Shown here piece after piece: positions 1 to 7,960 of a DNA stretch of 22,523 bases. The first letter of the stretch is position 1, and each line of letters opens with the position of its first letter. Position numbers and translations under genes: made by a program. The stretch is from NCBI GenBank assembly GCA_024277515.1, contig JAJRVB010000245.1, positions 1 to 22,523 of the forward strand, read 5' to 3'. The DNA is from Nitrospirota bacterium (GTDB lineage: Bacteria > Nitrospirota > Thermodesulfovibrionia > UBA6902). Under the pieces are notes generated by a model that saw only the letters and a list, made by a program, of their open reading frames with translations, was not told where the DNA came from and did not search any database.

Positions 1-141
1 CTGGTTTTAAAAAAGAAGATAGGTGACAAAGGCCTTGCGCTGAAGGTTGAAGACAGAGTGAAAAAGCTTACAAAGATTAAGAAAGAATTGCTCGTAGAAG
101 GCAAAATCGGGATAAGGGAAATAAAACGGGCACTCTATTAA
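1..141 (+). CDS. 3' end of an unidentified gene (partial)
   Basis: An open frame runs from the first base to a TAA at 139-141 and gives the last 46 residues of a protein. The segment is very rich in lysine (for example KKLTKIKKELL) and ends in KIGIREIKRALY. It contains no motif that I can tie to a family. The 5' part lies outside the window, so no start or domain can be assigned. It reads in the same direction as ppiC but is separated from it by a 187-base spacer holding a palindromic repeat. That this is a real coding end is inferred from the uninterrupted frame and the charged, helix-like composition. Confidence 0.45.
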   Translation: MVLKKKIGDKGLALKVEDRVKKLTKIKKELLVEGKIGIREIKRALY

Positions 142-154
142 ATACTAATTATTG

Positions 155-291
155 TCTGTGTATAAACTCAAACAATTGTCGTTTTTCTGTCATTCCGGCT
201 TGTCCGGACTCGTTTCTTTAAGAAGGATTCCCGACGCGCTTCGCTTGCGGGAATGACATGCTTTTGAGCATTTGTTATATTTATACACAGA
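155..291. repeat. Palindromic MITE-like repeat with 12-bp terminal inverted repeats
   Basis: The outer ends are exact inverted repeats of TCTGTGTATAAA (155-166 and 280-291). Nested inside is a second inverted repeat, TGTCATTCC (189-197) with GGAATGACA (250-258). An alternative inner hairpin pairs ATTCCCG near 227-233 with CGGGAAT near 247-253. There is no coding capacity. Nested inverted repeats in a spacer fit a short non-autonomous mobile element or REP-type repeat. The right end carries TATAAT at 293-298, so the element may supply a -10 box for ppiC downstream. Confidence 0.6.
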
Positions 292-328
292 TTATAATCA
301 ATGAAACCACTATGAAAAGGAGAGAACA

Positions 329-607
329 ATGGCTAAAGCAGCTGCAAGTCACATCCTGGTAAAGACTGAGGAAGAATGCTCAAACATTAAGAAACAAATT
401 GAAGAGGGATCTGATTTTACCCAAATGGCAAAGGAGCATTCCCAGTGTCCTTCAGGACAAAAGGGCGGAGAGCTGGGTGAATTTTCACCGGGACAGATGG
501 TAAAGGAATTTGATCAAGTTGTGTTCCGCGATGAAGTTGGAAAAGTGCACGGCCCGGTCAAGACCCAGTTCGGATATCACCTTATCAAAATTACGAGCAG
601 AGGATAG
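329..607 (+). CDS. ppiC: PpiC-type parvulin peptidyl-prolyl cis-trans isomerase
   Basis: The 92-residue product is a single parvulin rotamase domain with no signal peptide, so it should be cytoplasmic and catalyse cis/trans isomerisation of X-Pro bonds. Family landmarks are ASHILVKT near the N-terminus, the GGELGEFSPGQMVKEF core, and the C-terminal FGYHLIKI strand. The length matches the stand-alone E. coli PpiC (93 residues). The start at 329 is supported by AAGGAGA at 317-323 with ideal spacing. It is followed after 50 bases by a zinc-ribbon gene and then ywbE on the same strand, possibly a small operon. A second, secreted parvulin lies at 18397-19329. Confidence 0.93.
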   Translation: MAKAAASHILVKTEEECSNIKKQIEEGSDFTQMAKEHSQCPSGQKGGELGEFSPGQMVKEFDQVVFRDEVGKVHGPVKTQFGYHLIKITSRG

Positions 608-657
608 AAGTCATCGGAGGACGGCAAATTTAAATATTCAAATAAAGCGATCTCATT

Positions 658-891
658 ATGTCTTCATGCAAACACAGCGTCCTCGTACTATTGCCTGACA
701 GGAAGAACGTGCTGCGATGTCAGCACTGCCATTTGACGATAAAGGCTGATGAACTTGGAAAGAGCTATTGTCCTGAATGTTATGAAATAAATGGTAATAA
801 ACTGTTTGATTTTGAAGAAGTTGCAGCGGAAAACCCTGGAAGAGCGAGATACAGATGTGAAGCCTGCGGTCTGATTGTGGAAAGTGATTAG
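658..891 (+). CDS. Small zinc-ribbon protein with three CxxC pairs
   Basis: The 77-residue product contains three CxxC knuckles: C21/C24 (CQHC), C38/C41 (CPEC) and C67/C70 (CEAC). There is also a possible extra ligand pair at C4 and H6. Two CxxC pairs make one zinc ribbon, so the third may form a second half-site or a dimer site. There is no signal peptide or membrane segment. I do not recognise a named family; a nucleic-acid or protein-binding zinc-ribbon role is inference. The Shine-Dalgarno sequence before the ATG is weak. The stop at 889-891 lies 10 bases before the ywbE start, which suggests cotranscription and possible coupling. Confidence 0.7.
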   Translation: MSSCKHSVLVLLPDRKNVLRCQHCHLTIKADELGKSYCPECYEINGNKLFDFEEVAAENPGRARYRCEACGLIVESD

Positions 892-901
892 CGGTGAAAA
901 A

Positions 902-1111
902 ATGGATGGAAAAAAGAGATTAAATATAACGCGGGGCATTAAAGTCAGGATAGTATTAAAGCAGGACCAGAAAAGCGGTAAATTAACCGAAGGAGTTGTC
1001 AAAGATATCCTGACAAAATCCCCTTCACATCCTCATGGCATAAAAGTAAGATTAGCCAGTGGAGATGTGGGACGAGTCAAAGAAATATGCTGTGGAACTA
1101 CTACTTATTGA
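902..1111 (+). CDS. ywbE: YwbE family protein (DUF2196)
   Basis: The 69-residue product matches the small YwbE family: RGIKVRIVLKQDQKSGKLTE, then VVKDILTKSPSHPHGIKVR, then GDVGRVKEI. Members are about 65 residues with an SH3-like beta fold and no established biochemical function. I chose ATG 902 because the family-like sequence begins there; a TTG at 875 in the same frame would overlap the preceding zinc-ribbon gene. The TGA at 1109-1111 overlaps the end of the convergent gene by 11 bases. Its neighbours, a zinc ribbon and a parvulin, give no clear functional hint. Confidence 0.85.
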   Translation: MDGKKRLNITRGIKVRIVLKQDQKSGKLTEGVVKDILTKSPSHPHGIKVRLASGDVGRVKEICCGTTTY

Positions 1112-1550
1112 AATGACTTAATATTTCAGACTTGTCGACTTTTGATAATGTAGCGGTGATATTTTTGTCCAGTCGGGCTTTTACTTCAGGCTTCAGGTTC
1201 GAGACGATCTGATTGTTTATTTTCTCCCCGGCAGCCAGATACCATTTTTTACACTGCTCATTCACAATTAAATTATCTATGTCCTTTGCTATCATTTTTA
1301 TGATTTTCTTTTCTGATTCCAGTTCGATATTATGACGTTCTCCGGAGCCTTTTGCTGCTTCGTCTTTTGCGCCGCCTCTACGGAATCTTCCCGCAGCATC
1401 GCTTAATTTGTCCCCTAATTTGCCGTGTCCCTCGATAGAGTCATAGCTTTCAATCAACGTGATTCTTGGACTTTTCTCCAGAGCGTCTTTTGTAATTCTG
1501 TACGCCTTGAAATGCCCCAGGTCTGCCACGATTATTACTGTCCTGTCCAT
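1101..1550 (-). CDS. Host-attachment / baeRF-type protein (PF10116-like)
   Basis: The 149-residue product resembles the family first named 'protein required for attachment to host cells'. That family was later grouped with bacterial relatives of the archaeo-eukaryotic release factor (eRF1) fold. Landmarks are the N-terminal TVIIVADLGHFKAYRI strand, a LGDKLSDAAGRFRRGG segment, and the C-terminal ARLDKNITATLSKVDKSEI block. Its cellular role is not settled; a ribosome- or RNA-related role is suggested only by fold. The start at 1550 has an AAGGAAGG ribosome site just upstream on the minus strand. A promoter candidate lies at 1597-1625. Its 3' end overlaps ywbE by 11 bases in convergent orientation. 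Confidence 0.75.
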   Translation of the reverse strand: MDRTVIIVADLGHFKAYRITKDALEKSPRITLIESYDSIEGHGKLGDKLSDAAGRFRRGGAKDEAAKGSGERHNIELESEKKIIKMIAKDIDNLIVNEQCKKWYLAAGEKINNQIVSNLKPEVKARLDKNITATLSKVDKSEILSHFNK

Positions 1551-1596
1551 AAGATACCTTCCTTAATCAATAAATTGATCTGTTCTCCCTGATTTA

Positions 1597-1625
1597 AGTT
1601 TACTCCTTTTTCCCTGTACTGACAA
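1597..1625 (-). promoter_or_regulatory. Sigma-70 promoter candidate for the host-attachment family gene
   Basis: On the minus strand TTGTCA (1620-1625) is followed after 17 bases by TAAACT (1597-1602). The predicted RNA start near 1590 leaves a leader of about 40 bases before the ATG at 1550. This is sequence match only. Confidence 0.45.
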
Positions 1626-1658
1626 ATTTTTTTATTCAATCAAAAAATGCAGGTATTA

Positions 1659-3344
1659 TTAACCTCTTGTCAAGTGCCTGTACTTAATCCGGTGGGGCTG
1701 GTCTGCGGCTGCGCCGAGACGTTTTTTCCTGTCCGCTTCGTATTCCGAATAATTCCCGTCAAACCAGACCGCCCTGCTCTCACCCTCAAAGGCAAGGATG
1801 TGGGTAGCGATACGGTCGAGGAACCAGCGGTCATGGCTGATGACTACAGCACATCCGGCAAAATTCTCCAATGCCTCTTCCAGGGCACGCATGGTGTTTA
1901 TGTCCAGATCGTTTGTGGGCTCGTCAAGCAGCAGGACATTTGCCTCTTCCTTGAGCATACGAGCCATATGGACGCGGTTTCTTTCACCCCCGGACAACAT
2001 TGAAACCTTTTTCTGCTGCTCGCTCCCGGAGAAATTGAAGCGCGACACATAAGCCCGTGAATTGATCTCCCTCTTGCCGAGCCGAACAACATCCAGCCCG
2101 TCAGTGATGACCTCCCATATGGACTTGTCAGGATCAAGATCATCACGGCTCTGGTCAACGTAAGCCGGTTTTACGGTTTCTCCGGTTTTAAAGCTGCCGG
2201 AATCCGGCCTTTCCTGACCGGTAATCATACGGAACAGGGTGGTCTTTCCCGCCCCGTTCGGTCCGATGACCCCTACAATACCTCCCGGGGGAAGGGAGAA
2301 TGTTAATCCTTCCATAAGAATATTACCGCCATATGCCTTGGACACATTATCAGCGCTTATAACCACTTCGCCCAGACGGGGTCCGGGCGGGATATAGATT
2401 TCGAGTTCTTTTGATCTTTTTTCCGTATCCTGACCCAGGAGCGCCTCGTACGAATTAATTCGCGCCTTTGATTTTGCACGGCGCCCTTTTGGGGTCATCT
2501 GTATCCATTCAAGTTCACGCTGGAGTGTCTTCTGCCTTTCACTCTCGGTCTTCTCTTCCTGCTGCAGACGGTTTTTCTTCTGCTCCAGCCAGGATGAATA
2601 ATTGCCTTTCCAGGGTATGCCCTGCCCTCCGTCAAGCTCCAGTATCCAGCCAGCCACATTATCGAGGAAATAGCGGTCATGTGTCACTGCGATGATTGTG
2701 CCGGGATAGACCTGAAGATGGTGCTCCAGCCAGGCCACGGTCTCCGCGTCAAGATGGTTTGTGGGCTCATCCAGGAGCAGGATGTCCGGCTTTTGCAGGA
2801 GCAGTCTGCAGAGGGCGACACGCCGCCTTTCACCTCCGGATACGACCTTGACCGGGGTGTCTCCCGGAGGACAGCGCAGTGCGTCCATGGCCATCTCCAG
2901 GCGTGAATCCAGGTCCCATGCATCCAGCGCGTCAAGCTTTTCCTGCACCTCTCCCTGACGTTCGATCAGTCTGCTCATCTCATCGTCTGACATGGGCTCT
3001 GCAAATTTTTCATTGATAAGGTTGTATTCATTAAGTGCATCTACTGTCTCCTTTACCCCTTCTTCAACAATCTCACGCACTGTCTTTGAATCATCCAGCT
3101 CAGGCTCCTGTTCAAGCAGTCCAACAGTGTGGCCGGGTGACAGGACCGTCTCACCGTCAAACTCCCTGTCCTTTCCGGCGAGTATATGGAGAAGGGAACT
3201 TTTCCCTGACCCGTTGAGACCGAGGACCCCTATCTTCGCTCCGTAGAAATAGGAGAGATAGATATCTTTCAGCACAGGTTTCTTGTCATAATATTTACTT
3301 ACCCCGACCATGGAGTAAATGATTTTATCAGGTTCATTGCTCAT
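1659..3344 (-). CDS. ettA: ABC-F ATPase, energy-dependent translational throttle EttA
   Basis: The 561-residue product has two ABC ATPase domains and no membrane segments, as in ABC-F proteins that bind the ribosomal E site. Domain 1 has a P-loop at residues 42-50 (GLNGSGKSS), signature VSGGERRRVALCRLLL and Walker B LLLDEPTNHLDAETVAWLE. Domain 2 has GPNGAGKTT, LSGGERNRVHMARML and LLLDEPTNDLD. Between them lies a charged linker (ELEWIQMTPKGRRAKSKAR) typical of the EttA P-site interaction motif. HDRYFLDNVAGWILELD and the C-terminal RIKYRHL tail match EttA closely, and the length is normal (E. coli EttA is 555). In E. coli EttA tunes early elongation according to ATP/ADP. AAAGGA precedes the ATG at 3344. 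Confidence 0.93.
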   Translation of the reverse strand: MSNEPDKIIYSMVGVSKYYDKKPVLKDIYLSYFYGAKIGVLGLNGSGKSSLLHILAGKDREFDGETVLSPGHTVGLLEQEPELDDSKTVREIVEEGVKETVDALNEYNLINEKFAEPMSDDEMSRLIERQGEVQEKLDALDAWDLDSRLEMAMDALRCPPGDTPVKVVSGGERRRVALCRLLLQKPDILLLDEPTNHLDAETVAWLEHHLQVYPGTIIAVTHDRYFLDNVAGWILELDGGQGIPWKGNYSSWLEQKKNRLQQEEKTESERQKTLQRELEWIQMTPKGRRAKSKARINSYEALLGQDTEKRSKELEIYIPPGPRLGEVVISADNVSKAYGGNILMEGLTFSLPPGGIVGVIGPNGAGKTTLFRMITGQERPDSGSFKTGETVKPAYVDQSRDDLDPDKSIWEVITDGLDVVRLGKREINSRAYVSRFNFSGSEQQKKVSMLSGGERNRVHMARMLKEEANVLLLDEPTNDLDINTMRALEEALENFAGCAVVISHDRWFLDRIATHILAFEGESRAVWFDGNYSEYEADRKKRLGAAADQPHRIKYRHLTRG

Positions 3345-3430
3345 GTTATGTTAATTCCTTTCTTTGACAGTGACAGCAGGAAGGGGTCAGGCACGGACAA
3401 AAGACAAATTACATGTCTAAACAGGCATGT

Positions 3431-3458
3431 GCAGGGGCATGGCGCGCCATGCCCCTGC
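3431..3458. terminator. Perfect 28-bp palindrome after the SWIB gene
   Basis: A perfect inverted repeat, each arm 14 bases (GCAGGGGCATGGCG), begins three bases past the stop codon of the minus-strand SWIB gene. It would form a very stable hairpin in that transcript. No U-tract follows on either strand, so an intrinsic terminator is not certain. It may instead stabilise the 3' end or be a REP-like dispersed palindrome. Confidence 0.5.
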
Positions 3459-3460
3459 GC

Positions 3461-3787
3461 TTATTCTATATTTGCGCCGACAACAGCGGCCATCTGCATC
3501 ATGTTGATCGTCTGGCCTTCTTTCATGTTTGTAAGGTCCGTGAGCTTGCCAGATTTGCTTGTGGATTTTGTGTTTTTGAAGATCGGTAGTAATTTGGCAT
3601 CAGCCACAATGAACTTGCCCGCATTCTCAGGCTTGCCGTTTTCACTCTTTGTCTGAAGTTTATTCGCTTTAATATAGTCCCAGAGTTTTTTGGTGATCTC
3701 TGTCCTTGGAAGCTCTGTTGCTCCCAGAAAATCCGCCAGTTCATTTTTCAGCTTTACCGGTTTACTTAATCCTTTTGCTTCCGCCAT
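3461..3787 (-). CDS. SWIB/MDM2 domain protein
   Basis: The 108-residue product is mostly one SWIB domain: LADFLGATELPRTEITKKLW, then DYIKANKLQ, a short variable insert, then GKFIVADAKLLPIF. SWIB is a chromatin-remodelling subunit fold in eukaryotes. It also occurs as small stand-alone proteins in chlamydiae and some environmental bacteria, where its role is not known; DNA or topoisomerase association has been suggested. The C-terminal NMKEGQTINMMQMAAVVG tail is outside the core fold. The start is supported by AAAGGAG seven bases upstream and a promoter at 3809-3837. It appears to be transcribed alone, with a strong hairpin directly after the stop. Confidence 0.88.
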   Translation of the reverse strand: MAEAKGLSKPVKLKNELADFLGATELPRTEITKKLWDYIKANKLQTKSENGKPENAGKFIVADAKLLPIFKNTKSTSKSGKLTDLTNMKEGQTINMMQMAAVVGANIE

Positions 3788-3808
3788 TTTTGACTCCTTT
3801 ATATTTAG

Positions 3809-3837
3809 ATTTAATCGTTCCTGTATTTTCCAGTCAA
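3809..3837 (-). promoter_or_regulatory. Sigma-70 promoter of the SWIB gene
   Basis: On the minus strand TTGACT (3832-3837) and TTAAAT (3809-3814) are separated by 17 bases. The predicted start near 3802 gives a leader of about 15 bases that contains the AAAGGAG ribosome site. Confidence 0.55.
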
Positions 3838-3936
3838 TCTGTCAAAGTCCACAGCAAGTTTACAACAATACGCCTAAATATTGCCAATCTCTTCGGAAGG
3901 ACATAGACACCATCCATGTTTCCAGGTTTTTTGCAA

Positions 3937-3966
3937 TTGACAATTTTGCAAAATTAGTAATACTAT
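3937..3966 (+). promoter_or_regulatory. Sigma-70 promoter of the AAA/DUF4143 gene
   Basis: A consensus TTGACA (3937-3942) and TACTAT (3961-3966) are separated by 18 bases. The predicted start near 3973 leaves a 32-base leader with GAGGT at 3991-3995 before the ATG at 4005. Confidence 0.55.
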
Positions 3967-4004
3967 TATTGCATAGATTGTTAAAATAGTGAGGTTATTA
4001 ATAC

Positions 4005-5309
4005 ATGGTTGTTCAGAGAGATTTGATTAACATTCTTGGAACGTTTTTAATGCGCCGTGAGTATATAGCCATAACCGGCCCCCGGCAGGCGGGCAAAACC
4101 ACGTTCCTTGAACTAATAACAGGGTATTTAATAAAGAATCTGAAAGTCAATAAGAACCTGATACAGACAATAACTCTTGAAGACAGAAGAATTCTTGCAC
4201 AGTTTGATTCGGACCCTGTGACTTTTGTCCGCTCATATATGCCTTCAGAGCATACCGGGACTTTTCACCTGATGATTGACGAATTTCAGTATGCTGAAGA
4301 AGGCGGACAAAAATTGAAACTGATCTATGATACGGTCAAAAATTTAAAGATAATCATTACCGGTTCATCGTCTCTTGATATCAAGGCCCAGGCTGGAAAA
4401 TATCTGGTCGGCCGGATATTGACATTTCACATGTATCCGTTTAATTTCGGGGAATTTCTGAGGGCAAGGGATTTGAGGCTTGAAAAAATCTATCAGCACA
4501 GAAGTGCATCCGTGAATAAATGGCTCCTTAAAGGAAAGCCCCCTGAGTTTAAAACAGGGAGCGATATGTTTCACGAAGAAATGATAAGGCAATATGAAGA
4601 GTTCAGCATATGGGGAGGATATCCTGCGGTAGTTTTATCCGGAACGAACCGGGAACGCGCTAAAGTGCTCAATGACATATACAGCAGCTATATATTAAAA
4701 GATATAAAAGGCCTCCTGGAGCTGGCTACTGAAAAAAACCTCTTCCTGTTGTCTCAGTATCTGGCTACCCAGGCAGGGAATATAGTGGTATATCAGAACC
4801 TGGGGCAGGCAGCCCGCCTTGATTACCGGCAGACCAGGAAACACCTGAATATATTAGCTGAAACCTTTATCTGTACTGAAATAAAACCGTTTTTCAAAAA
4901 CCGGCAGAAAGAATTATCAAAAAATCCGAAGATATTCTTCTATGATATGGGGTTCAGAAACAGTCTTATGGAAAATATGAACAGCCTGGATAAACGCCCG
5001 GACAGCGGATCAATCATAGAAAATACGGTATTTATAAGACTGAATGAGTTGTATCAGGAGACCGGTAAAATAAATTTCTGGCGGACAAAGGCGGGTGCGG
5101 AAGTTGATTTTGTTTTACAGGCTGGAGGGAAGATAACCCCTCTTGAAGTCAAATATTCAGAATTTGAGAGGGAAAAAATATCAAGAAGCCTTGTGAATTT
5201 CAGTGGATCTTTCAAGCCTGAGAGAGGTATTGTATTGACAAAAAACTTCTGGGGCAAATCCAGAATCGGGAAAACCGACTTCCTGTTTGCTCCGGTTTAT
5301 TACCTTTAA
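4005..5309 (+). CDS. AAA ATPase with DUF4143 C-terminal domain
   Basis: The 434-residue product belongs to the common AAA_14 + DUF4143 ATPases. The P-loop is GPRQAGKTT (25-33), Walker B is HLMIDEFQYAEE, and a sensor-like IIITGSSSLDIKAQAGKYLV follows, then RILTFHMYPFNFGEFL. The C-terminal region has the DUF4143 order: YQNLGQAARLDYRQTRKHLN, FYDMGFRNSLM, then FWRTKAGAEVDFVLQ with PLEVKYS. The last pair resembles a PD-(D/E)xK nuclease core (D...ExK). Function in the family is not established; members are often in accessory regions and may act with toxin-antitoxin or mobile DNA. The gene stands alone between its own promoter and a DEAD-box helicase and has normal family length. Confidence 0.85.
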   Translation: MVVQRDLINILGTFLMRREYIAITGPRQAGKTTFLELITGYLIKNLKVNKNLIQTITLEDRRILAQFDSDPVTFVRSYMPSEHTGTFHLMIDEFQYAEEGGQKLKLIYDTVKNLKIIITGSSSLDIKAQAGKYLVGRILTFHMYPFNFGEFLRARDLRLEKIYQHRSASVNKWLLKGKPPEFKTGSDMFHEEMIRQYEEFSIWGGYPAVVLSGTNRERAKVLNDIYSSYILKDIKGLLELATEKNLFLLSQYLATQAGNIVVYQNLGQAARLDYRQTRKHLNILAETFICTEIKPFFKNRQKELSKNPKIFFYDMGFRNSLMENMNSLDKRPDSGSIIENTVFIRLNELYQETGKINFWRTKAGAEVDFVLQAGGKITPLEVKYSEFEREKISRSLVNFSGSFKPERGIVLTKNFWGKSRIGKTDFLFAPVYYL

Positions 5310-5402
5310 TTTATATCAATATTCCGGAACTAAAGGCCCGCTCACAGCCATGATATTAAAAGTAATTTCCAGGTTGGGGAAACAGGAAAGCAAGGTGAAT
5401 CA

Positions 5403-6665
5403 ATGAAATTTGAGAAGTACCACATATCAGAGACAATTAAAAAGAACCTTGCACTGATGGGTTTCAACAGGCCTACGAACATACAGTTCAAGTCCATCCC
5501 CTCAATACTGAAAGGAGAGGATGTCCTGGCTGTTGCACAGACCGGGACCGGGAAGACGGCTGCTTTTGCGATTCCCCTGATCGACATGATCCACAGGGAA
5601 AAGAGCAGCAGGCGGTCCTATGGGATCAAATGCATTGTCATGGTCCCCACACGTGAACTGGCGATGCAGATCGGGGAGGTCTTTGAAAAGCTTGCGCGCC
5701 ACACTAAGGTCAAAACCTTTGCTCTGTTCGGTGGCGTTCAACAGGACCCGCAGATTAAAAGGCTCCAGGACGGTATCGATGTACTTATCACGACCCCGGG
5801 GCGGATGTTTGATCTTATCAGCCAGGGGTATGTTGACCTCTCACGAATCAGGACCCTTGTGCTTGATGAGGCCGACCACATGCTTGACCTCGGGTTTATT
5901 GATGACATCAAATACGTGAAGAAGAAGCTCACAAAGAAGCACCAGACGCTCTTCTTCTCAGCCACGATTAACAAAGAGATAAAGAAACTCGCCTTCTCGC
6001 AGGTCAGGAGCTCTGCGATACGCATCCAGATAGCGCCTGAAGACCCTGTCTCAAAGAATGTCTCGCACTTTGTCATGTTTGTGGAAATGGATGACAAACG
6101 GTTTTTCCTCGAGAGGTTTATTAAAGACAATCCGGGAAGCAAGATCATCGTATTCGTAAGGACACGGGTACGTGCCGAACGGGTGGCAAAGGCCATGGAG
6201 AGGGTGCATATAGAGACATTTACTATCCACGGGGACAAGAAACAGTACGACCGGTCCGAGGTGATGAAAAAGTTCAGGGAGGGCCGCTGCCTCATCATGA
6301 TCGCCACGGACGTCAGTGCCCGCGGGATTGACGTGCCTGATGTTGATTACGTAATCAACTATGATCTTCCGGACAAGCCCGAGAATTACGTGCACAGGGT
6401 CGGAAGGACCGGCCGCGGCATCAACCTGGGTGAAGCGGTCTCATTCTGCAGCAAAGAAGAAAAAGGACTCCTTGAAGATATCCAGCAGCTCATCAATAAA
6501 GATATTGAGGTCATAAAGCTCTACAAAAAAGATTACGATGACATCGCCGGCTCAGCCGGAAAGGACCTCACCCTGCAGGAAATGATCGATGAACATGAGC
6601 AATGGGAAGCAAACAGGAAGAAAAAAAAGAAAAAGTCCCACAAGACAGCAAAGAAGAAGAAATAA
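5403..6665 (+). CDS. rhlE: DEAD-box RNA helicase, RhlE-like
   Basis: The 420-residue product has a full DEAD-box core: Q motif (F21...PTNIQ28), motif I AQTGTGKT (45-52), PTREL, TTPGR, DEAD in VLDEADHMLDLGF, SAT in FFSATI, and motif VI HRVGRTGR. The FGGVQQDPQIKRL and DEADHMLDLGFIDDI segments resemble RhlE more than CsdA or SrmB. It should unwind short RNA duplexes using ATP in ribosome assembly or RNA turnover. The C-terminus is short and ends in a run dominated by lysine (last ~15 residues), a likely RNA-binding tail in place of the Arg/Gly tails of many relatives. Gene order gives no partner. Its stop is 22 bases from the 3' end of a convergent tRNA. Confidence 0.92.
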   Translation: MKFEKYHISETIKKNLALMGFNRPTNIQFKSIPSILKGEDVLAVAQTGTGKTAAFAIPLIDMIHREKSSRRSYGIKCIVMVPTRELAMQIGEVFEKLARHTKVKTFALFGGVQQDPQIKRLQDGIDVLITTPGRMFDLISQGYVDLSRIRTLVLDEADHMLDLGFIDDIKYVKKKLTKKHQTLFFSATINKEIKKLAFSQVRSSAIRIQIAPEDPVSKNVSHFVMFVEMDDKRFFLERFIKDNPGSKIIVFVRTRVRAERVAKAMERVHIETFTIHGDKKQYDRSEVMKKFREGRCLIMIATDVSARGIDVPDVDYVINYDLPDKPENYVHRVGRTGRGINLGEAVSFCSKEEKGLLEDIQQLINKDIEVIKLYKKDYDDIAGSAGKDLTLQEMIDEHEQWEANRKKKKKKSHKTAKKKK

Positions 6666-6687
6666 AAGATGTAGTGTGGATAATAAA

Positions 6688-6763
6688 TGGCTCCCGGGGA
6701 GGGATTCGAACCCCCGACAAGATGGTTAACAGCCATCCGCTCTGCCAGCTGAGCTACCCGGGA
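6688..6763 (-). tRNA. tRNA-Asn (anticodon GTT), CCA encoded
   Basis: Read on the minus strand the cloverleaf is complete. The acceptor stem pairs TCCCGGG with CCCGGGA, the D arm is GCTC...GAGC, and the anticodon stem GATGG/CCATC encloses CTGTTAA with GTT at positions 34-36. The T arm is GGGGG TTCGAAT CCCTC, with one G-U pair. A G discriminator is followed by a genomically encoded CCA (6688-6690). It is convergent with the helicase gene and has a near-consensus promoter at 6789-6817. Confidence 0.97.
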
Positions 6764-6788
6764 ACTCCATTACGGACAACGAATTAAT

Positions 6789-6817
6789 ATTATAAGGATT
6801 ACATTCAACAAATTCAA
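6789..6817 (-). promoter_or_regulatory. Sigma-70 promoter of tRNA-Asn
   Basis: On the minus strand TTGAAT (6812-6817) and a perfect TATAAT (6789-6794) are separated by 17 bases. The predicted start near 6782 is about 18 bases before the mature 5' end of the tRNA. Confidence 0.7.
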
Positions 6818-6931
6818 TAGAACAAACCCGCAAATTCCGGCAGAAATATGATATGATAAAGAAAGAGGTATTACCTTCAGTCACATTTCGAATTTCTAAA
6901 TATTGAGTACAACACTAAAGAGGGGGCTGGC

Positions 6932-7960
6932 GTGTTGAACCGAAAACCCGCAATACTCGTCATTGATGATGAGGCCTGCGTGAGGCATTCTTTAAAATTT
7001 GTCCTCAGGGATGAATATAAGGTGTTAGCGGCACCCGGGGCTCTGGAAGGCCGGTTTTATCTTTCTTCCCAACATATAGATATCGTCCTGCTTGATATAC
7101 GACTCAGGGGGACTGACGGGCTGCGCCTGCTGTACGAAATAAAACAAAAATTCCCGTATATCGAAATCATCATGATCACTGCCTACGCAAGCCTGAAAAC
7201 CATACGGAAAGCGATCCGTTACGGAGCATTTGATTATCTTATCAAGCCATTTGACAAAAATGAACTCAGGACCGTGGTAAGAAACGCCCTCAAAGATGCA
7301 AAAAACAGGCTGGCAATAAAAAATGAACTCGACAAAATAAAGGAGTCAACCCTGTACCTGGAACACCTGATCGGTAATGCCAGACAGACGATAATAAGCA
7401 GCAGCAGGAATAGTATGACCGCCATTCTGCTTAACATACATTCAAGGGACGGCTACACATGGGCACATGCAGGCCGGGTCACACGGTTTTCAGCCCTTAT
7501 CGCGGAAAAAGTGGGAATTACCGAGGACGAGATGCAGCGGCTGAAATGTTCCGCCTTTCTGCATGACATTGGAAAAGTGACCGTTGACGGGGCAATCCTG
7601 GAAAAAGAAAGCACGTTAACGGAACACGAATTTAACATGATAAAGAGACATCCTGAAAAAGGCGCTGAAATGATCAAGTCAACCCCCTTTCCCGATCTTA
7701 TTATCCCCTCGATAAGGCACCATCACGAGCGGTATGACGGCTCAGGATATCCCGATGGCCTGACTGGCGAAGAGATCCCTTATACGGCGCGGATACTGGC
7801 CGTTGCAGATGCGATTGATGCTATGATATATTCGCCGGCAAGACAGCACACCTTTACGGCGGAGAGAGTCGAAAGGGAACTCAGGACACATTCCGGCACA
7901 CAGTTTGATCCGGAACTTGTGGATGTGGTAATAAAGGAAAAGCTACTCTCTTTTGCCTAA
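6932..7960 (+). CDS. Response regulator with HD-GYP domain (c-di-GMP phosphodiesterase, RpfG type)
   Basis: The 342-residue product joins an N-terminal receiver (1-120) to an HD-GYP domain (about 160-340). The receiver has the acidic pair D12/D13, phospho-acceptor D55, T83 and K105. The HD-GYP part has HDIGK (H211, D212, K215), H240 in RHPEKG, HHHER at 263-267 and DGSGYPDGL with GYP at 272-274, so metal-binding and signature residues are intact. Such proteins hydrolyse cyclic di-GMP under phosphorylation control. GTG 6932 is chosen as start because AGAGGGGG lies at ideal distance. No kinase is adjacent; the nearest is the hybrid-free kinase at 9447-11603. The 3' end overlaps the convergent regulator gene by 18 bases. 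Confidence 0.92.
   Translation: MLNRKPAILVIDDEACVRHSLKFVLRDEYKVLAAPGALEGRFYLSSQHIDIVLLDIRLRGTDGLRLLYEIKQKFPYIEIIMITAYASLKTIRKAIRYGAFDYLIKPFDKNELRTVVRNALKDAKNRLAIKNELDKIKESTLYLEHLIGNARQTIISSSRNSMTAILLNIHSRDGYTWAHAGRVTRFSALIAEKVGITEDEMQRLKCSAFLHDIGKVTVDGAILEKESTLTEHEFNMIKRHPEKGAEMIKSTPFPDLIIPSIRHHHERYDGSGYPDGLTGEEIPYTARILAVADAIDAMIYSPARQHTFTAERVERELRTHSGTQFDPELVDVVIKEKLLSFA

Noticed and set aside
5738..6307. Long open frame antisense to the helicase gene (189 codons)
   Set aside because: It is serine-rich, has no family motif, and lies wholly opposite a strongly conserved gene.
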